The translations under genes were made by a program, and so were the position numbers. From NCBI RefSeq assembly GCF_004216575.1, contig NZ_SGWW01000001.1, positions 930,001-994,000 on the forward strand: DNA of 64,000 bases, read 5' to 3'. The stretch's first letter is position 1, and every line of letters starts with the position of its first letter. The stretch is from Microcella putealis (GTDB lineage: Bacteria; Actinomycetota; Actinomycetes; Actinomycetales; Microbacteriaceae). This document shows, in pieces, positions 8,952-17,829 of this stretch. The notes beneath the pieces were generated by a model that was not told where the DNA came from, ran no database searches, and was given only the letters and a program-made list of their open reading frames with translations.

Positions 8952-9269
8952 TCAGTGTCCTTCCATCGGGGTGCGGTCGGCCGTGTGCTCGGCAATCACG
9001 CGAACGGCCTCCGTGATGACGGTGGCGCGGTCGTCCGTGCTGAGCACGACGAGGGGCGCCGCGGTAGCCGCGGCCAGCTCGCCGGCGGTGCCGCGCAGGT
9101 GGTGCGCGATCAGCAGGAGTTCGACATCGGCGACCACGGTGCGATCGGCGGCCATCGGCTCGAGCTCGACGGTGTCGAGGCCCGACTCGGCGAGAGCGGA
9201 GCGCACGGCGTGCGCGAGGAACGTGCTCGACACCCCTGCCGCGCACACGAGGCCCACACGGAACGTCAC
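8952..9269 (-). CDS. PTS EIIB-like protein (lactose/cellobiose type), first gene of mannitol operon
   Basis: A 105-aa protein beginning VTFRVGLVCAAGVSSTFLA. This is a phosphocysteine loop (C9) of the lactose/cellobiose EIIB fold, with a small P-loop followed by alternating beta/alpha elements. The GTG start at 9269 has a good Shine-Dalgarno (GAGGAGG, 5-nt spacing). No matching EIIC or EIIA is nearby, and the mannitol permease has its own EIIB domain. It may therefore be an orphan signalling EIIB that reports PTS phosphorylation to the divergent PRD regulator; that role is inference. Confidence 0.8.
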   Translation of the reverse strand: MTFRVGLVCAAGVSSTFLAHAVRSALAESGLDTVELEPMAADRTVVADVELLLIAHHLRGTAGELAAATAAPLVVLSTDDRATVITEAVRVIAEHTADRTPMEGH

Positions 9270-9307
9270 GGTCGCCTCCTCGCGAAACAGCAGGTGGTGC
9301 GGATGCG

Positions 9308-9325
9308 CGCAACCGGCCGGTTGCG
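9308..9325. promoter_or_regulatory. Perfect 18-bp palindrome between PTS operon and regulator
   Basis: CGCAACCGGCCGGTTGCG is a perfect palindrome centred about 48 nt upstream of the EIIB-like start and 114 nt from the regulator start. It is the best candidate binding site for the PRD activator in the 160-bp divergent region. Confidence 0.5.
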
Positions 9326-9430
9326 GATGCTTCCTATCGTGCGCGGCACGCGCATCCGGCCGCCAACAGACCTCTTTCCGCGGGAGCGGAAGATCGGGCC
9401 GCGGGCGCGGTCGCCTACAGTGAACGCACG

Positions 9431-11341
9431 ATGGCCGACAAGTACGAGCGGATGCTCGAGCTCTTGGCGCAGACCGACGACTGGATGACCGCGTCGGAGC
9501 TCGCCGATCAGCTCGGCGTGACGACGCGCTCCGTGCGCAACTACGTCGCGGCGGCGAAGACGGCCGCCCACCCGCTGCCGATTCTGGCGGCGTCGACGGC
9601 GGGATATCGCCTGAACCGCGACGCCTACGCCTCCTTTGTCGACCGGGGGCGTGCCCGCGGCGAGGCGGCGCAAACCCCGAACGAGCGGGTGCATCACCTG
9701 GTGCGGCGCCTGACCGAGTCTGACGCGGGCATCGACATTCACGCCCTCGCCGACACCCTGTTCGTGAGCGAGTCAACCCTCGAGGGCGACCTGCGAAAGG
9801 TGAAGGCGATCGCCGACGAGGCGGGGGCGCGGCTCGAGCGCGCGGGCAGTAGCGTGCGCCTCAGCGGTACGGAGGGCTCACGCCGGCGCCTGCTCAGTCG
9901 GCTCTTGCAGGCCGAGAGCAGCCGCGGGGTCATCGATCTCGAGTCGGTCGAGGCGGAGTTCGACCTGGCGGGCCTCGGCGAGTTCAAAGCTGAACTCATG
10001 CAGGCGCTCGAAGCCGACGGCTTCTTCGTCAACGAGTACGGCATCGACGCGGTGCTGCTGCACATCGCGATCGCCGTTGACCGGGCGCGCCGCGACCAGC
10101 ACCTGTCGGAGGCGCGGGTGCACACCGACCCCCAACATGCGCCGCTCGTTGCGGTGTTGCGCGGCCTCATCGCCGGGCACTACGCCGTCGACCTCGCGAG
10201 CGCCGACCTCGAATACCTCGCGCGTCTACTCGTCACCCGCGTCGTCGCCCCCGGCAACCGGGCGGCCGAGACTCCCGCCATCGACGCTGCCGACCAGGCG
10301 ACCGTCGAGCGCATCGTCGACAGCGTGCTCGAGGAGTACTCGGTCGACTTTCGCGACGACGCGTTCATGGCGCGGCTCGCAATTCACCTCGGCAACCTGG
10401 TGACCCGATCGCGCGAGAACGCGCGCAGCCGCAACCCGCTCACGCGCTCGATCAAGAGCTCGTACCCGCTGATCTTCGACATCGCCGTCTTCATCGCCTC
10501 GATCGTGCAGCGCGAGCGAAGCATCACCGTCGACGACGATGAGATCTCGTACATCGCGCTGCACCTCGGTTCGCACCTGGAACGGGTGTCGCGTCGCGAA
10601 CAGCGGGTGAGCTGCGCGATCGTCTGCCCGAGCTACTACGACCTGCACCAGATCTTGCGTAAGAAGGTCGAAGCCGAGCTCGGCGACCAGGTCAGCGTCG
10701 AGTACGTCGTGACGCGGTCAGACGTCGACCCCCGAGACCTGTCGAGCGAGATCGTCATCACGACGGTGCCGTCGATGGTGGCGCGCGACGGCGTCGTGGT
10801 CGTCCAGCCCTTCCTCACCGACGACGACATCGACGCGGTGCGAGCGGCCGCCTCGCGCGCGCGGCGTGCCCGCCGTCGTGCGGGCATCGCCGACGAACTG
10901 CTCGAGTTCTTCGACGCCGAGCTGTTTTTCGCCGAGCCGCCCGGCGACACCCCCGAGTCGATCATCCGAGGGCTCGGTCGCGCGCTCGTCGACGCCGGCG
11001 CCGCCGACGAGCAGTACGTCGAGGGGGCTCTCGAGCGAGAGCGCATGTCGTCAACCGCGTTCACAGAATCTCTCGCCGTGCCGCACGCGATGGGCTTGAG
11101 CGCCGCGCGAACGGCGATCGCCGTCGCCCTCTGCCCGTCGCCCGTCGCCTGGGGGGATGCGCGGGTGTCTGTCGTCGCGTTCATCGCGTTCAGCGCCGAG
11201 GGGCGCGCCCGCTTCCAGCCCCTGTTCGACCGCTTCGTGGGGGTGTTCGCCGCGCGGCGCGATGTCGCCTCGCTGGTGCGAGACAGCCCCGACTTCGACG
11301 CCTTTATCGCCCAGTTGGCGCACCTCATCGAGGAGGGCTGA
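9431..11341 (+). CDS. PRD-domain transcriptional regulator of the mannitol PTS operon (MtlR/BglG type)
   Basis: DNA-binding regulator, 636 aa. Layout: winged HTH (about 1-55, SELADQLGVTTRSVRNYV), second HTH-like region (about 75-140), two PTS regulation domains (about 165-275 and 285-395, the second with RLAIHLGNLV and ISYIALHLGSH), an EIIB-Gat-like domain (about 400-480, with a cysteine in CAIVCPSYYDL) and a C-terminal EIIA-like domain with histidine in AVPHAMG. Such proteins are activated or silenced by PTS phosphorylation. It is divergent from the mannitol operon. TACAGT at 9416-9421, 9 nt before the ATG, suggests a leaderless message. Confidence 0.93.
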   Translation: MADKYERMLELLAQTDDWMTASELADQLGVTTRSVRNYVAAAKTAAHPLPILAASTAGYRLNRDAYASFVDRGRARGEAAQTPNERVHHLVRRLTESDAGIDIHALADTLFVSESTLEGDLRKVKAIADEAGARLERAGSSVRLSGTEGSRRRLLSRLLQAESSRGVIDLESVEAEFDLAGLGEFKAELMQALEADGFFVNEYGIDAVLLHIAIAVDRARRDQHLSEARVHTDPQHAPLVAVLRGLIAGHYAVDLASADLEYLARLLVTRVVAPGNRAAETPAIDAADQATVERIVDSVLEEYSVDFRDDAFMARLAIHLGNLVTRSRENARSRNPLTRSIKSSYPLIFDIAVFIASIVQRERSITVDDDEISYIALHLGSHLERVSRREQRVSCAIVCPSYYDLHQILRKKVEAELGDQVSVEYVVTRSDVDPRDLSSEIVITTVPSMVARDGVVVVQPFLTDDDIDAVRAAASRARRARRRAGIADELLEFFDAELFFAEPPGDTPESIIRGLGRALVDAGAADEQYVEGALERERMSSTAFTESLAVPHAMGLSAARTAIAVALCPSPVAWGDARVSVVAFIAFSAEGRARFQPLFDRFVGVFAARRDVASLVRDSPDFDAFIAQLAHLIEEG

Positions 11342-11372
11342 CCGCGGTCAACGAGCGCCGCAGTAGCCCGCG

Positions 11373-11768
11373 TCAGCTGTAGGTCTTCACGACGCGCCAG
11401 CGCCGCGGATCGCCGGTGTCGCGAATGTCGAACACCCGCGTCTCGCCGTGCTCGCCGGTGGCCTGAAAGCGCCAGCCGACGCACTCGGCGGGCGCGAGGT
11501 CGAGGTCGGTGCCGTCGGGGTCGACGCGCCACCACCACGATGCCGGCGCCGTGATGACGGTGGGGCGGTCGGTGACCCGCCACCGGCGGCCCGCCCAGAT
11601 GAGCCGCAGCGGCCGGCCGGCGTCGTCAGACCAGACGACCGCATCGAGGTCGGGCACCGAGGCGGCCGAAACGCGCTCGGCAGGCACGCGCTCGCCGGGC
11701 GCTTGCTCAGCGGCGCGTTCTCGGGTGCGCTCAGTGTGAGCGTGAACAGCGCGGATGGCGTGGGCCAT
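11373..11768 (-). CDS. DUF6504-like small protein with SOS box upstream
   Basis: A 131-aa protein from the ATG at 11768, which has a strong Shine-Dalgarno (GGAGGTGAG). The N-terminal 45 residues are charged and variable. The rest carries short beta-strand-like segments (LRLIWAGRRWRVTDRP, SWWWRVD, CVGWRFQ) resembling the actinobacterial DUF6504 family, whose members I recall beside SOS-induced Y-family polymerase/DnaE2 genes. Here it stands alone, with a perfect LexA box 55-76 nt upstream. No function is known, so a damage-response role is inferred only from the box. Confidence 0.75.
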   Translation of the reverse strand: MAHAIRAVHAHTERTRERAAEQAPGERVPAERVSAASVPDLDAVVWSDDAGRPLRLIWAGRRWRVTDRPTVITAPASWWWRVDPDGTDLDLAPAECVGWRFQATGEHGETRVFDIRDTGDPRRWRVVKTYS

Positions 11769-11822
11769 TCGCCTCACCTCCGGCACGGGTGGGGGTCAGC
11801 GCGCACCGCGACACGCGGCCCG

Positions 11823-11844
11823 CATTCGAACGTGTGTTCGAATG
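11823..11844 (-). promoter_or_regulatory. LexA-binding SOS box
   Basis: CATTCGAAC-GTGT-GTTCGAATG is a perfect 9+4+9 palindrome containing the actinobacterial SOS consensus TCGAAC-N4-GTTCGA. It lies 55-76 nt upstream of the small gene at 11768. A -10-like TACTAT on the minus strand sits just upstream at about 11849-11856, so LexA bound here would block transcription. Confidence 0.85.
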
Positions 11845-11903
11845 CTCGATAGTATGCCGCGCTCCCCCGACACGCCAAGAGGCGATTCTGGCTACTGGCC
11901 CGG

Positions 11904-13274
11904 CTAGCCGAAACCGCCGAGCATGCTGGCCGACAGCGACTCGGCCTCGGACAGCAGCGCGTCGAGCGCCGCGGCGAGGTCCGCATCCGTGGCGTTGCGT
12001 CCGGCGACGGCAGCAGTCAGCAGTGCGCGTCGCACCAGCTCTTTGGCGAACGAGCCGGTGACACCTTCGGCACGCGCCGCAACCTCGGCGATTGCCTCGG
12101 CGCTGAACGGAGCGCCGCGTCCCGCGAGGGCGAACAACTGCTGCCGCTCAGCCGCGGATGGCCGAGGAAGTTCCACGGCGAGATCTACGCGGCCGGGGCG
12201 CTGCGCGAGCGCCTCCTCCAACACCTCCACGCGGTTGGTCGTAAGCACGAATGCAATGTCAGCATCCCCATCGAGGCCTTCGAGCGCATCGAGCACGGCG
12301 AACAACAGCGGCTGCGACCCACCCGTGTGCATGTCGCGGTCGTGGGCAATGAGGTCGACATCTTCCAGAACCACGAGACTCGGCTGCAGTGCCCGTGCGA
12401 GCGCCGCCGCCTCGGTCACGAAGGCGATGGACGGCCCGGTCAGGAGAATACAGGTCACCCCCTCGGCTGCGCCGACGAGGTGCGAGACGGTGAGCGTCTT
12501 GCCCGTTCCGGGAGGCCCGTAGAGAAGGATTCCGCGCTTCAGGTGGGCTCCCTGGGCGGTGAGAGTTGTCGCATGCTCGCGCACACCGAGCACGTGCTGG
12601 CGCACGCGGTCGAGCACACCCTCCGGGAGCACGATAGACGCAGGGTCGACGGCGGGTCGTTCGCGGAACTGCGCCGTGGCCTGTCCGTAGTTCTCCGCCG
12701 ACGGCTGCATCGTCAGCACGTGCCCGCGAAGCGTGCTGCGCGCATCCATTTCATGCCGGATGCGCGCGATCACGGCCGTCGCGATCTCGGGTTCACGCGC
12801 GATGACTTCCAGGCGCGCGGTGGGAATGCCGCGCTGCGGGTCGGCCCCCCGCTGCAACGCGGCGACGGACTGACCGTCAACGGTGATCAACCGGAGCCCG
12901 AAGGCGACGGCCGTGCGGGTCGAACCCGGCCCGTCTGCCACCACCGTGTAGTCGACTTGGCCGGGCGCAAACCGCTGGTGCGCGTGCGTCAGAAGATCGG
13001 GGAAGCGCTCGAAGTACTTGCTTTGTCCGCCACCGACGCCGAGCAGTTGGGCCTCCGGATCCAGATGCTCAATGGCGGCCTCGAGGTCGGCGAGCCGATG
13101 CGTCGGAATGTCTTCCTCCACCGCGGACAGGGTTGACACGTCGGCGGCGAGATACTCGCCGACGCGCTCACCGAGTGGGGTGACGGATGCGCCGCCCTCG
13201 TAGGCCAGTTGCGCGTTGCGCTCGATGAATCGCTGAAAGAGCCGGGCGAACTGGAGGTCATCGTCGTCGGTCAT
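11904..13274 (-). CDS. AAA family ATPase (CDC48/Vps4-like single module)
   Basis: Predicted AAA ATPase of 456 aa. A roughly 200-residue N-terminal region of unknown fold precedes one AAA module: Walker A GPPGTGKT (253-260), Walker B LVVLEDVD (300-307), sensor-1 FVLTTN, and an arginine-finger-like QRPGRVD. The second-region-of-homology spacing is that of classical AAA proteins. TAGAGT at 13281-13286, 6 nt before the ATG, indicates leaderless transcription. No protease or partner gene is adjacent; the Suf genes upstream are in the same direction but have their own leaderless-type promoter. Confidence 0.88.
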   Translation of the reverse strand: MTDDDDLQFARLFQRFIERNAQLAYEGGASVTPLGERVGEYLAADVSTLSAVEEDIPTHRLADLEAAIEHLDPEAQLLGVGGGQSKYFERFPDLLTHAHQRFAPGQVDYTVVADGPGSTRTAVAFGLRLITVDGQSVAALQRGADPQRGIPTARLEVIAREPEIATAVIARIRHEMDARSTLRGHVLTMQPSAENYGQATAQFRERPAVDPASIVLPEGVLDRVRQHVLGVREHATTLTAQGAHLKRGILLYGPPGTGKTLTVSHLVGAAEGVTCILLTGPSIAFVTEAAALARALQPSLVVLEDVDLIAHDRDMHTGGSQPLLFAVLDALEGLDGDADIAFVLTTNRVEVLEEALAQRPGRVDLAVELPRPSAAERQQLFALAGRGAPFSAEAIAEVAARAEGVTGSFAKELVRRALLTAAVAGRNATDADLAAALDALLSEAESLSASMLGGFG

Positions 13275-13324
13275 GAGCCGACTCTAGTGATGCTCACACT
13301 TTGGGGCCCGAAGCGCCTCGCCGG

Positions 13325-13801
13325 TCAGCTGCCCGCGGCCTTCCGCGTCAGCAGGTCTTCGGCCGCCACCCACGCGAGCATCGCGCACTTGACGCGGGCG
13401 ACGAACTTCGACACCCCGCTCAGGGCGGCGGCGTCACCAAAGCGCTCCTCGTCGAGCGGAATCTGGCCGCGCGAGCGCAGCGCCTCGCGGAACTCGTCAA
13501 TGAAGGCCTGCAGGTCGTCGGGGGTCCAGGCGTTGCCCGCCTCGGCGTCCTCGGCCGCGAGCGTCGCGAGCGTCGCGAACAGTGACGCACTCGCCTGCGA
13601 AATCGAGCATCCCGAGCCCTCCCAGGCGACTTCCTCGACGCGCGTGCCGTCCGCGCTCCAGCGCAGCGCCAGCGTGACCTCGTCGCCGCAGACCGGGTTG
13701 CGCTGGTGGCTCGTCACGTCGCCCTCCGTTAGGCCGTAGCCATGCGGCGACTTCGAGTGGTCCATGATGATCTGCTGGTACAGCTGCTCGAGCCCGCTCA
13801 T
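13325..13801 (-). CDS. sufU: SufU iron-sulfur cluster assembly / sulfur transfer protein
   Basis: SufU-type protein (158 aa) that accepts sulfur from SufS through a zinc site. Zinc and sulfur ligands are visible: C38 and D40 in NPVCGD, C65 in GSGCSISQAS, and C139 in ARVKCAML. The ATG at 13801 overlaps the sufS stop by 4 nt (ATGA), so the pair is translationally coupled. The SufBCD scaffold genes are not in this window. Confidence 0.95.
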   Translation of the reverse strand: MSGLEQLYQQIIMDHSKSPHGYGLTEGDVTSHQRNPVCGDEVTLALRWSADGTRVEEVAWEGSGCSISQASASLFATLATLAAEDAEAGNAWTPDDLQAFIDEFREALRSRGQIPLDEERFGDAAALSGVSKFVARVKCAMLAWVAAEDLLTRKAAGS

Positions 13802-15096
13802 GCGTTCTCTCCCGTCAGTCCGAAGAAGTGGCGAACGCCCGCGATGGCGGCGACGGCCTGGTCGATCTCGTCGGCCGTGGTATGCACGCCAGCACTGACG
13901 CGCAGGCTCGCCGTCACTCCGAGGCGGCGGTGCAGGGGCTGCGCGCAGTGGTGGCCGACACGCGCGGCGATGCCGACGTTGTCGAGCACCTGACCCGCAT
14001 CGTGCGCGTGCACGCCGTCGACGACGACGCTCGCGAGCGCTACCCGCGGCGCGTCGATGCCCGCCCCCAGCACGCGGATACCCGGCAACTCAGCGAGCCC
14101 CGCGAGCAGGCGCGCACCGAGCTGGTGCTCGGTCGCCGCGATGCGGTCGAAACCCAACTCGTCGACGAAGCGGATCGCCTCGGCCAGCCCGATCGCCTGC
14201 GCGATGCGCGGCGTGCCCGGCTCGAAGCGCTGGGGTGCCGGCAGGTACTCGGCGCCCTCCATCGTGACGGTCGTGATCATCGACCCGCCCGTGAGGAAGG
14301 GCGGCAGCGCGTTGAGCAGCTCGGCGCGGCCGTAAAGCACGCCGATGCCGGTCGGGCCGTAGAGCTTGTGCCCGCTGAACACCGCGACGTCGACGTCGAG
14401 CTCGCGCGGGCGCAGCGGGAGGTGCGGCGCCGACTGGCACGCGTCGAGCACGACGAGCGCTCCGGCCGCGCGCGCGAGCGGAACGAGCGTCTCGAGCGGG
14501 GAATGCGCCCCGGTCACGTTCGACACGTGGCTGACGGCGAGGATGCGCGTGCGCGCCCCGATCACGCCCGTTGCAGCGTCGACGTCGATCGCCCCGCTGT
14601 CGTCCACTGGGATGAATCGGAGGGTCGCGCCTGTGCGGGCGGCGAGCTCTTGCCACGGGATGAGGTTCGCGTGGTGCTCGAGCTCGGTGACGACGATCTC
14701 ATCGCCCTCGCGCAGCGCGTAGGGAGCGGCCGCCGCTCCCCCGCGACCGAGGCTCGCGTTCCCGATCGCGTACGCGATCAGGTTCAGGCCCTCCGTAGCG
14801 TTCGACGTGAAGATGACCTCGTCATCGTTGACGGCCAAAAAGCGCGCGACGGTGCCACGAGCATCCTCGTAGAGCTCTGTCGCCTCGCCGGCGAGCGTGT
14901 GCGCGCCGCGGTGCACGGCGGCGTTCGCCTCGCGATAGAAGGTGGCCTCGGCTTCGATGACGCGGCTCGGCTTCTGCGCGGTCGCCGCCGAGTCGAGGTA
15001 GAGGAGGGGATGCCCGTGCAGGTCGCGGCGCAGAATCGGAAACTGCGCGCGAATGTGCTCCAGCTCAGCGGAGGAGAACGGGGCGGCCTCGGTCAC
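13798..15096 (-). CDS. sufS: SufS cysteine desulfurase
   Basis: PLP-dependent class II cysteine desulfurase that supplies sulfur to SufU. It is 432 aa from the GTG at 15096. PLP lysine K244 lies in VFSGHKLYGPTGIG, catalytic cysteine C384 in RVGHHCAQPLH, and the N-terminus has FPILRRDLHGHPLLYLDSAAT. I prefer GTG 15096 because TACGCT at 15103-15108 lies exactly 6 nt upstream, matching the leaderless promoters elsewhere in the window. An in-frame ATG 11 codons upstream (15129) has no Shine-Dalgarno and is the alternative. Confidence 0.94.
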   Translation of the reverse strand: MTEAAPFSSAELEHIRAQFPILRRDLHGHPLLYLDSAATAQKPSRVIEAEATFYREANAAVHRGAHTLAGEATELYEDARGTVARFLAVNDDEVIFTSNATEGLNLIAYAIGNASLGRGGAAAAPYALREGDEIVVTELEHHANLIPWQELAARTGATLRFIPVDDSGAIDVDAATGVIGARTRILAVSHVSNVTGAHSPLETLVPLARAAGALVVLDACQSAPHLPLRPRELDVDVAVFSGHKLYGPTGIGVLYGRAELLNALPPFLTGGSMITTVTMEGAEYLPAPQRFEPGTPRIAQAIGLAEAIRFVDELGFDRIAATEHQLGARLLAGLAELPGIRVLGAGIDAPRVALASVVVDGVHAHDAGQVLDNVGIAARVGHHCAQPLHRRLGVTASLRVSAGVHTTADEIDQAVAAIAGVRHFFGLTGENA

Positions 15097-15194
15097 CCCT
15101 CCAGCGTAGGGGGCAGGGCTGAGGGTCATATTGGGGTAACGCCTGAGCGGCCTCGGATGTTCCGCCGATCGCTCGCGCGTGGCACAGTGACAGG

Positions 15195-15752
15195 GTGAGC
15201 ACTGTCGAGCTGCCGACCCGACTGCCGCGCTGGCTGCTCGTGCGTCGGGGGAAGTCGTTGCCCGTCGAGCGCATGCGACTGCGACTCGCCGCGTACGTGT
15301 ACGGCGGGATCCTGGTCCTCGGGGCGATCGCCGTGGCAAACGGTGAGACGATCGCCGACGGTCATGCGGCCCTTGTCGTCGCGGCGACGACGGCGACGAC
15401 GGCGACGACGTATCTCGCGCACGTGCTCGCGCACCGGGTCGGCGAGCAGATCGGGCGGCCGCGCGGCACGGAACGCGATCACTGGCGGCAGGAGGCGCGC
15501 GACTCGACTCCGATTCTGTTTGCCGGCGTGACACCGACGATCGTGCTGCTGCTACCCACCGTGACGTCGCTCCCCACCGAGGCCGCGTAGCTCATCGCGG
15601 GCGGCTGGATCGCCCTGCAGTTCTCGTTCCTCGGCGTCGATGTCGCCCGCCTCAGCGGCCGCCGGCCGACGCTCCGCACACTGTGGAGCGGCATCGCGCT
15701 GGCGTTAGCAGCGGGAGTTGTCGTCGTGCTGAAGGTGACGCTGGCGCACTGA
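15195..15752 (+). pseudogene. Membrane protein gene interrupted by an in-frame TAG
   Basis: One continuous reading frame of 186 codons from GTG 15195 to TGA 15750-15752, broken by a single TAG at 15588-15590 (codon 132). Before it the product has about three hydrophobic segments (AAYVYGGILVLGAIAVA, a Thr/Ala-rich helix, TPTIVLLLPTV). After it the same frame continues with two more helices (GGWIALQFSFLGVDVARL, ALALAAGVVVVLKVTLAH) and normal codon use. CACAGT at 15183-15188, 6 nt before the GTG, looks like a leaderless promoter. Either a recent nonsense mutation, a sequencing error, or a truncated 131-aa product that is still made. Function unknown. Confidence 0.75.
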
Positions 15753-15801
15753 CTACGGGGCCGCTTGACCCCGACGTAACGTCATAGTTTCAGATGGGGG
15801 C

Positions 15802-17085
15802 ATGCGACTCATCCCCACTGCGTATCTGGCGTCATACTTCCTGTCGACGCTCGGCAACTCGATCGCCGCCATCGCGCTGCCGCTTATCGTCTTGCTGACC
15901 ACGGGAAGCGCGCTGGGCGCCGGAACGGTCGCGGCGGCCACGGCGCTGCCGGCCGTTGTCGCGGGCCTGCTCATGGGCGTCGTGATCGACCGCATCAACC
16001 GGCGAACCTCCTCTGTCGTTACCGACCTCGTCTCGGCGGCGGCGATGGCGGCACTTCCCATCGTCGACGCGATCACGGGACTCACCATCGGGTGGTTCGT
16101 GCTGTTCGGCATCCTCGGCTCGATCGGCGACGTGCCGGGCATCACCGCACGCGAGGCACTCCTCCCGGCGATCGTGCGGCACGGGGCGATGAGCGCCGAG
16201 CGACTCATCGGTCTGCGCGAGATGCTGGGCTCGGTCGCCTTCCTCATCGGGCCAGCGCTCGCCGGGCTACTGGTGACCCTCCTCGACGGGTCGACGGTGC
16301 TGTGGGTGACGGCCGGCACGTCATTTCTCGCCGCGATGGTGACGCTGGCGATGCCTCACCGAATCGGGCGCATCAGCGCCGACGTGCCCGTTGCGACCGC
16401 GGGCGCACCCGGCACGCCCACGCCTACACCCACCCCCACGCGGTCGCCCTGGCGCGATCTGAGCGAGGGATGGCGAACGCTTGCCCGCGATCGCTTTCTC
16501 GTCACTGTCACCGTCTTCAGCGTCATTGTGGCGATGGTGCTCGCCGCCTACCAGGGCCTGATTCTGCCGGTGTACGTCACCATTCAGGATCAGGCGGGAA
16601 TGCTCGGCCTCATCCTGTCGGCCCTCGCCGGCGGCATCCTGCTCGGCGCTGGCCTGTTCGCCGCCGTCGGCACGCCGGGCCACCGACGAGCGTGGTTCAT
16701 GGGCGGACTGCTGCTCGCGACCGCGGGCTTCTTCGCCATGGCCTCGCTGCCATCGGTGCTGATCGTCATCGGTGCCGCCGCACTGGTCGGCGCGGGTGGC
16801 GGAATCCTCAACACGATCATCGGGGTCGTGCTCATCGAGCGCATTCCCGAAAGCATGCGCGGCCGCATCTTGAGTACGCAGAATGCCGCACTCACGGTGG
16901 CGGCACCGGCAGGCATCATGGCCGCGGCGTTGCTCGTCGAGTACGCCACGCTCGAGATCGCGTCGTGGTCGATCGCCTCCCTCTGGCTCATTGCCCTCGC
17001 TGTCTCGCTGGTCTCGCGATCACTCCGTAGTCTGAACTCGTCGACGCCCCCTGCCGATGAGGATCCGACCGATGCGCAGCAGTGA
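15802..17085 (+). CDS. MFS transporter
   Basis: Major facilitator transporter of 427 aa with about twelve hydrophobic segments. The loop after helix 2 has GVVIDRINRR, the MFS motif-A region; the central loop (about 195-215) is rich in Pro/Thr. The N-terminal half resembles the enterobactin-exporter/macrolide-efflux subgroup of MFS proteins, so export of a toxic compound is plausible but unproven. It is followed by a MerR-type regulator gene overlapping its 3' end, which probably controls it. Confidence 0.88.
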   Translation: MRLIPTAYLASYFLSTLGNSIAAIALPLIVLLTTGSALGAGTVAAATALPAVVAGLLMGVVIDRINRRTSSVVTDLVSAAAMAALPIVDAITGLTIGWFVLFGILGSIGDVPGITAREALLPAIVRHGAMSAERLIGLREMLGSVAFLIGPALAGLLVTLLDGSTVLWVTAGTSFLAAMVTLAMPHRIGRISADVPVATAGAPGTPTPTPTPTRSPWRDLSEGWRTLARDRFLVTVTVFSVIVAMVLAAYQGLILPVYVTIQDQAGMLGLILSALAGGILLGAGLFAAVGTPGHRRAWFMGGLLLATAGFFAMASLPSVLIVIGAAALVGAGGGILNTIIGVVLIERIPESMRGRILSTQNAALTVAAPAGIMAAALLVEYATLEIASWSIASLWLIALAVSLVSRSLRSLNSSTPPADEDPTDAQQ

Positions 17086-17827
17086 CCTCGCCCACCTCGC
17101 CGGCGTCACGGTGCGCACCCTGCGGCATTACCACCAGCTCGGCCTCCTCGACGAGCCTCCGCGGACGACCAACGGATACCGCGAATATTCGGTGCACCAC
17201 CTGGTGCGCGTGCTGCGTATCGTCCGACTCGCGTCGCTCGGTTTCCGCCTGGGCGAACTGGCGCCGATGCTCGACCGCGACGGCAAGGACACGGCAGAGG
17301 TGCTCGAGCGGCTCGACGATGAGACGGCCCGGGAGATCGAGCGCCTAACCGAGCGTCGAGCGCTGATCGCACAGCTCATGGCGTGGAACGCCGCGCCCGA
17401 CTTGCCCGATGCCTTCGCGCCGCACATCGCGCTCTTCGCCGCACGACTCGGCGACTCTACGCTGGCCCGCGTTGACCGCGAGCAGGCGATCCTGATCGGC
17501 CACCTGGCGAGCCCCGAGGTGCTCGACGAGTTGGCGGGGTTGTACGCGCGCTTCTCGGAACCCGCGCTGCTCGAGACGTCACTCACGCTCACCCGCCGCC
17601 TCGCCGACCTCGACGCGGATGCTCCGGATAGCCTCGTCGAGGCGATCGTCGCCGACATGGTGGCGACGTACGGAGACGTCATCAGAGCTCTTCGAGACGA
17701 CGAGGTGTCGTTCGACCCGCGAGCAGTTGCCCTGTTGGCGGAGTACTCGAATGACTCCCTGAACGACGCGCAGCGTCGGGTGGTGGAACGGGTGGAAGCC
17801 GCGCTCGACACGGCATCCCCCGCCTGA
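17072..17827 (+). CDS. MerR family transcriptional regulator
   Basis: DNA-binding regulator, about 251 aa. The N-terminal winged HTH reads SDLAHLAGVTVRTLRHYHQ, followed by the MerR wing GYREYSVHHLVRVLRIV and a coiled dimerisation helix. The long C-terminal half (about 130 residues) is a probable effector-binding region without recognisable cysteine ligands, arguing against metal sensing. I use the ATG at 17072 (GAGG upstream); an ATG at 17057 is possible. It overlaps the MFS gene, so it likely regulates that transporter. Confidence 0.9.
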   Translation: MRSSDLAHLAGVTVRTLRHYHQLGLLDEPPRTTNGYREYSVHHLVRVLRIVRLASLGFRLGELAPMLDRDGKDTAEVLERLDDETAREIERLTERRALIAQLMAWNAAPDLPDAFAPHIALFAARLGDSTLARVDREQAILIGHLASPEVLDELAGLYARFSEPALLETSLTLTRRLADLDADAPDSLVEAIVADMVATYGDVIRALRDDEVSFDPRAVALLAEYSNDSLNDAQRRVVERVEAALDTASPA

Positions 17828-17829
17828 CA

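Noticed and set aside
15096..15129. ATG 15129 as the sufS start
   Set aside because: No Shine-Dalgarno; the added 11 residues are not family-like; GTG 15096 has a TACGCT box at the distance seen at other leaderless genes here. Kept only as an alternative.
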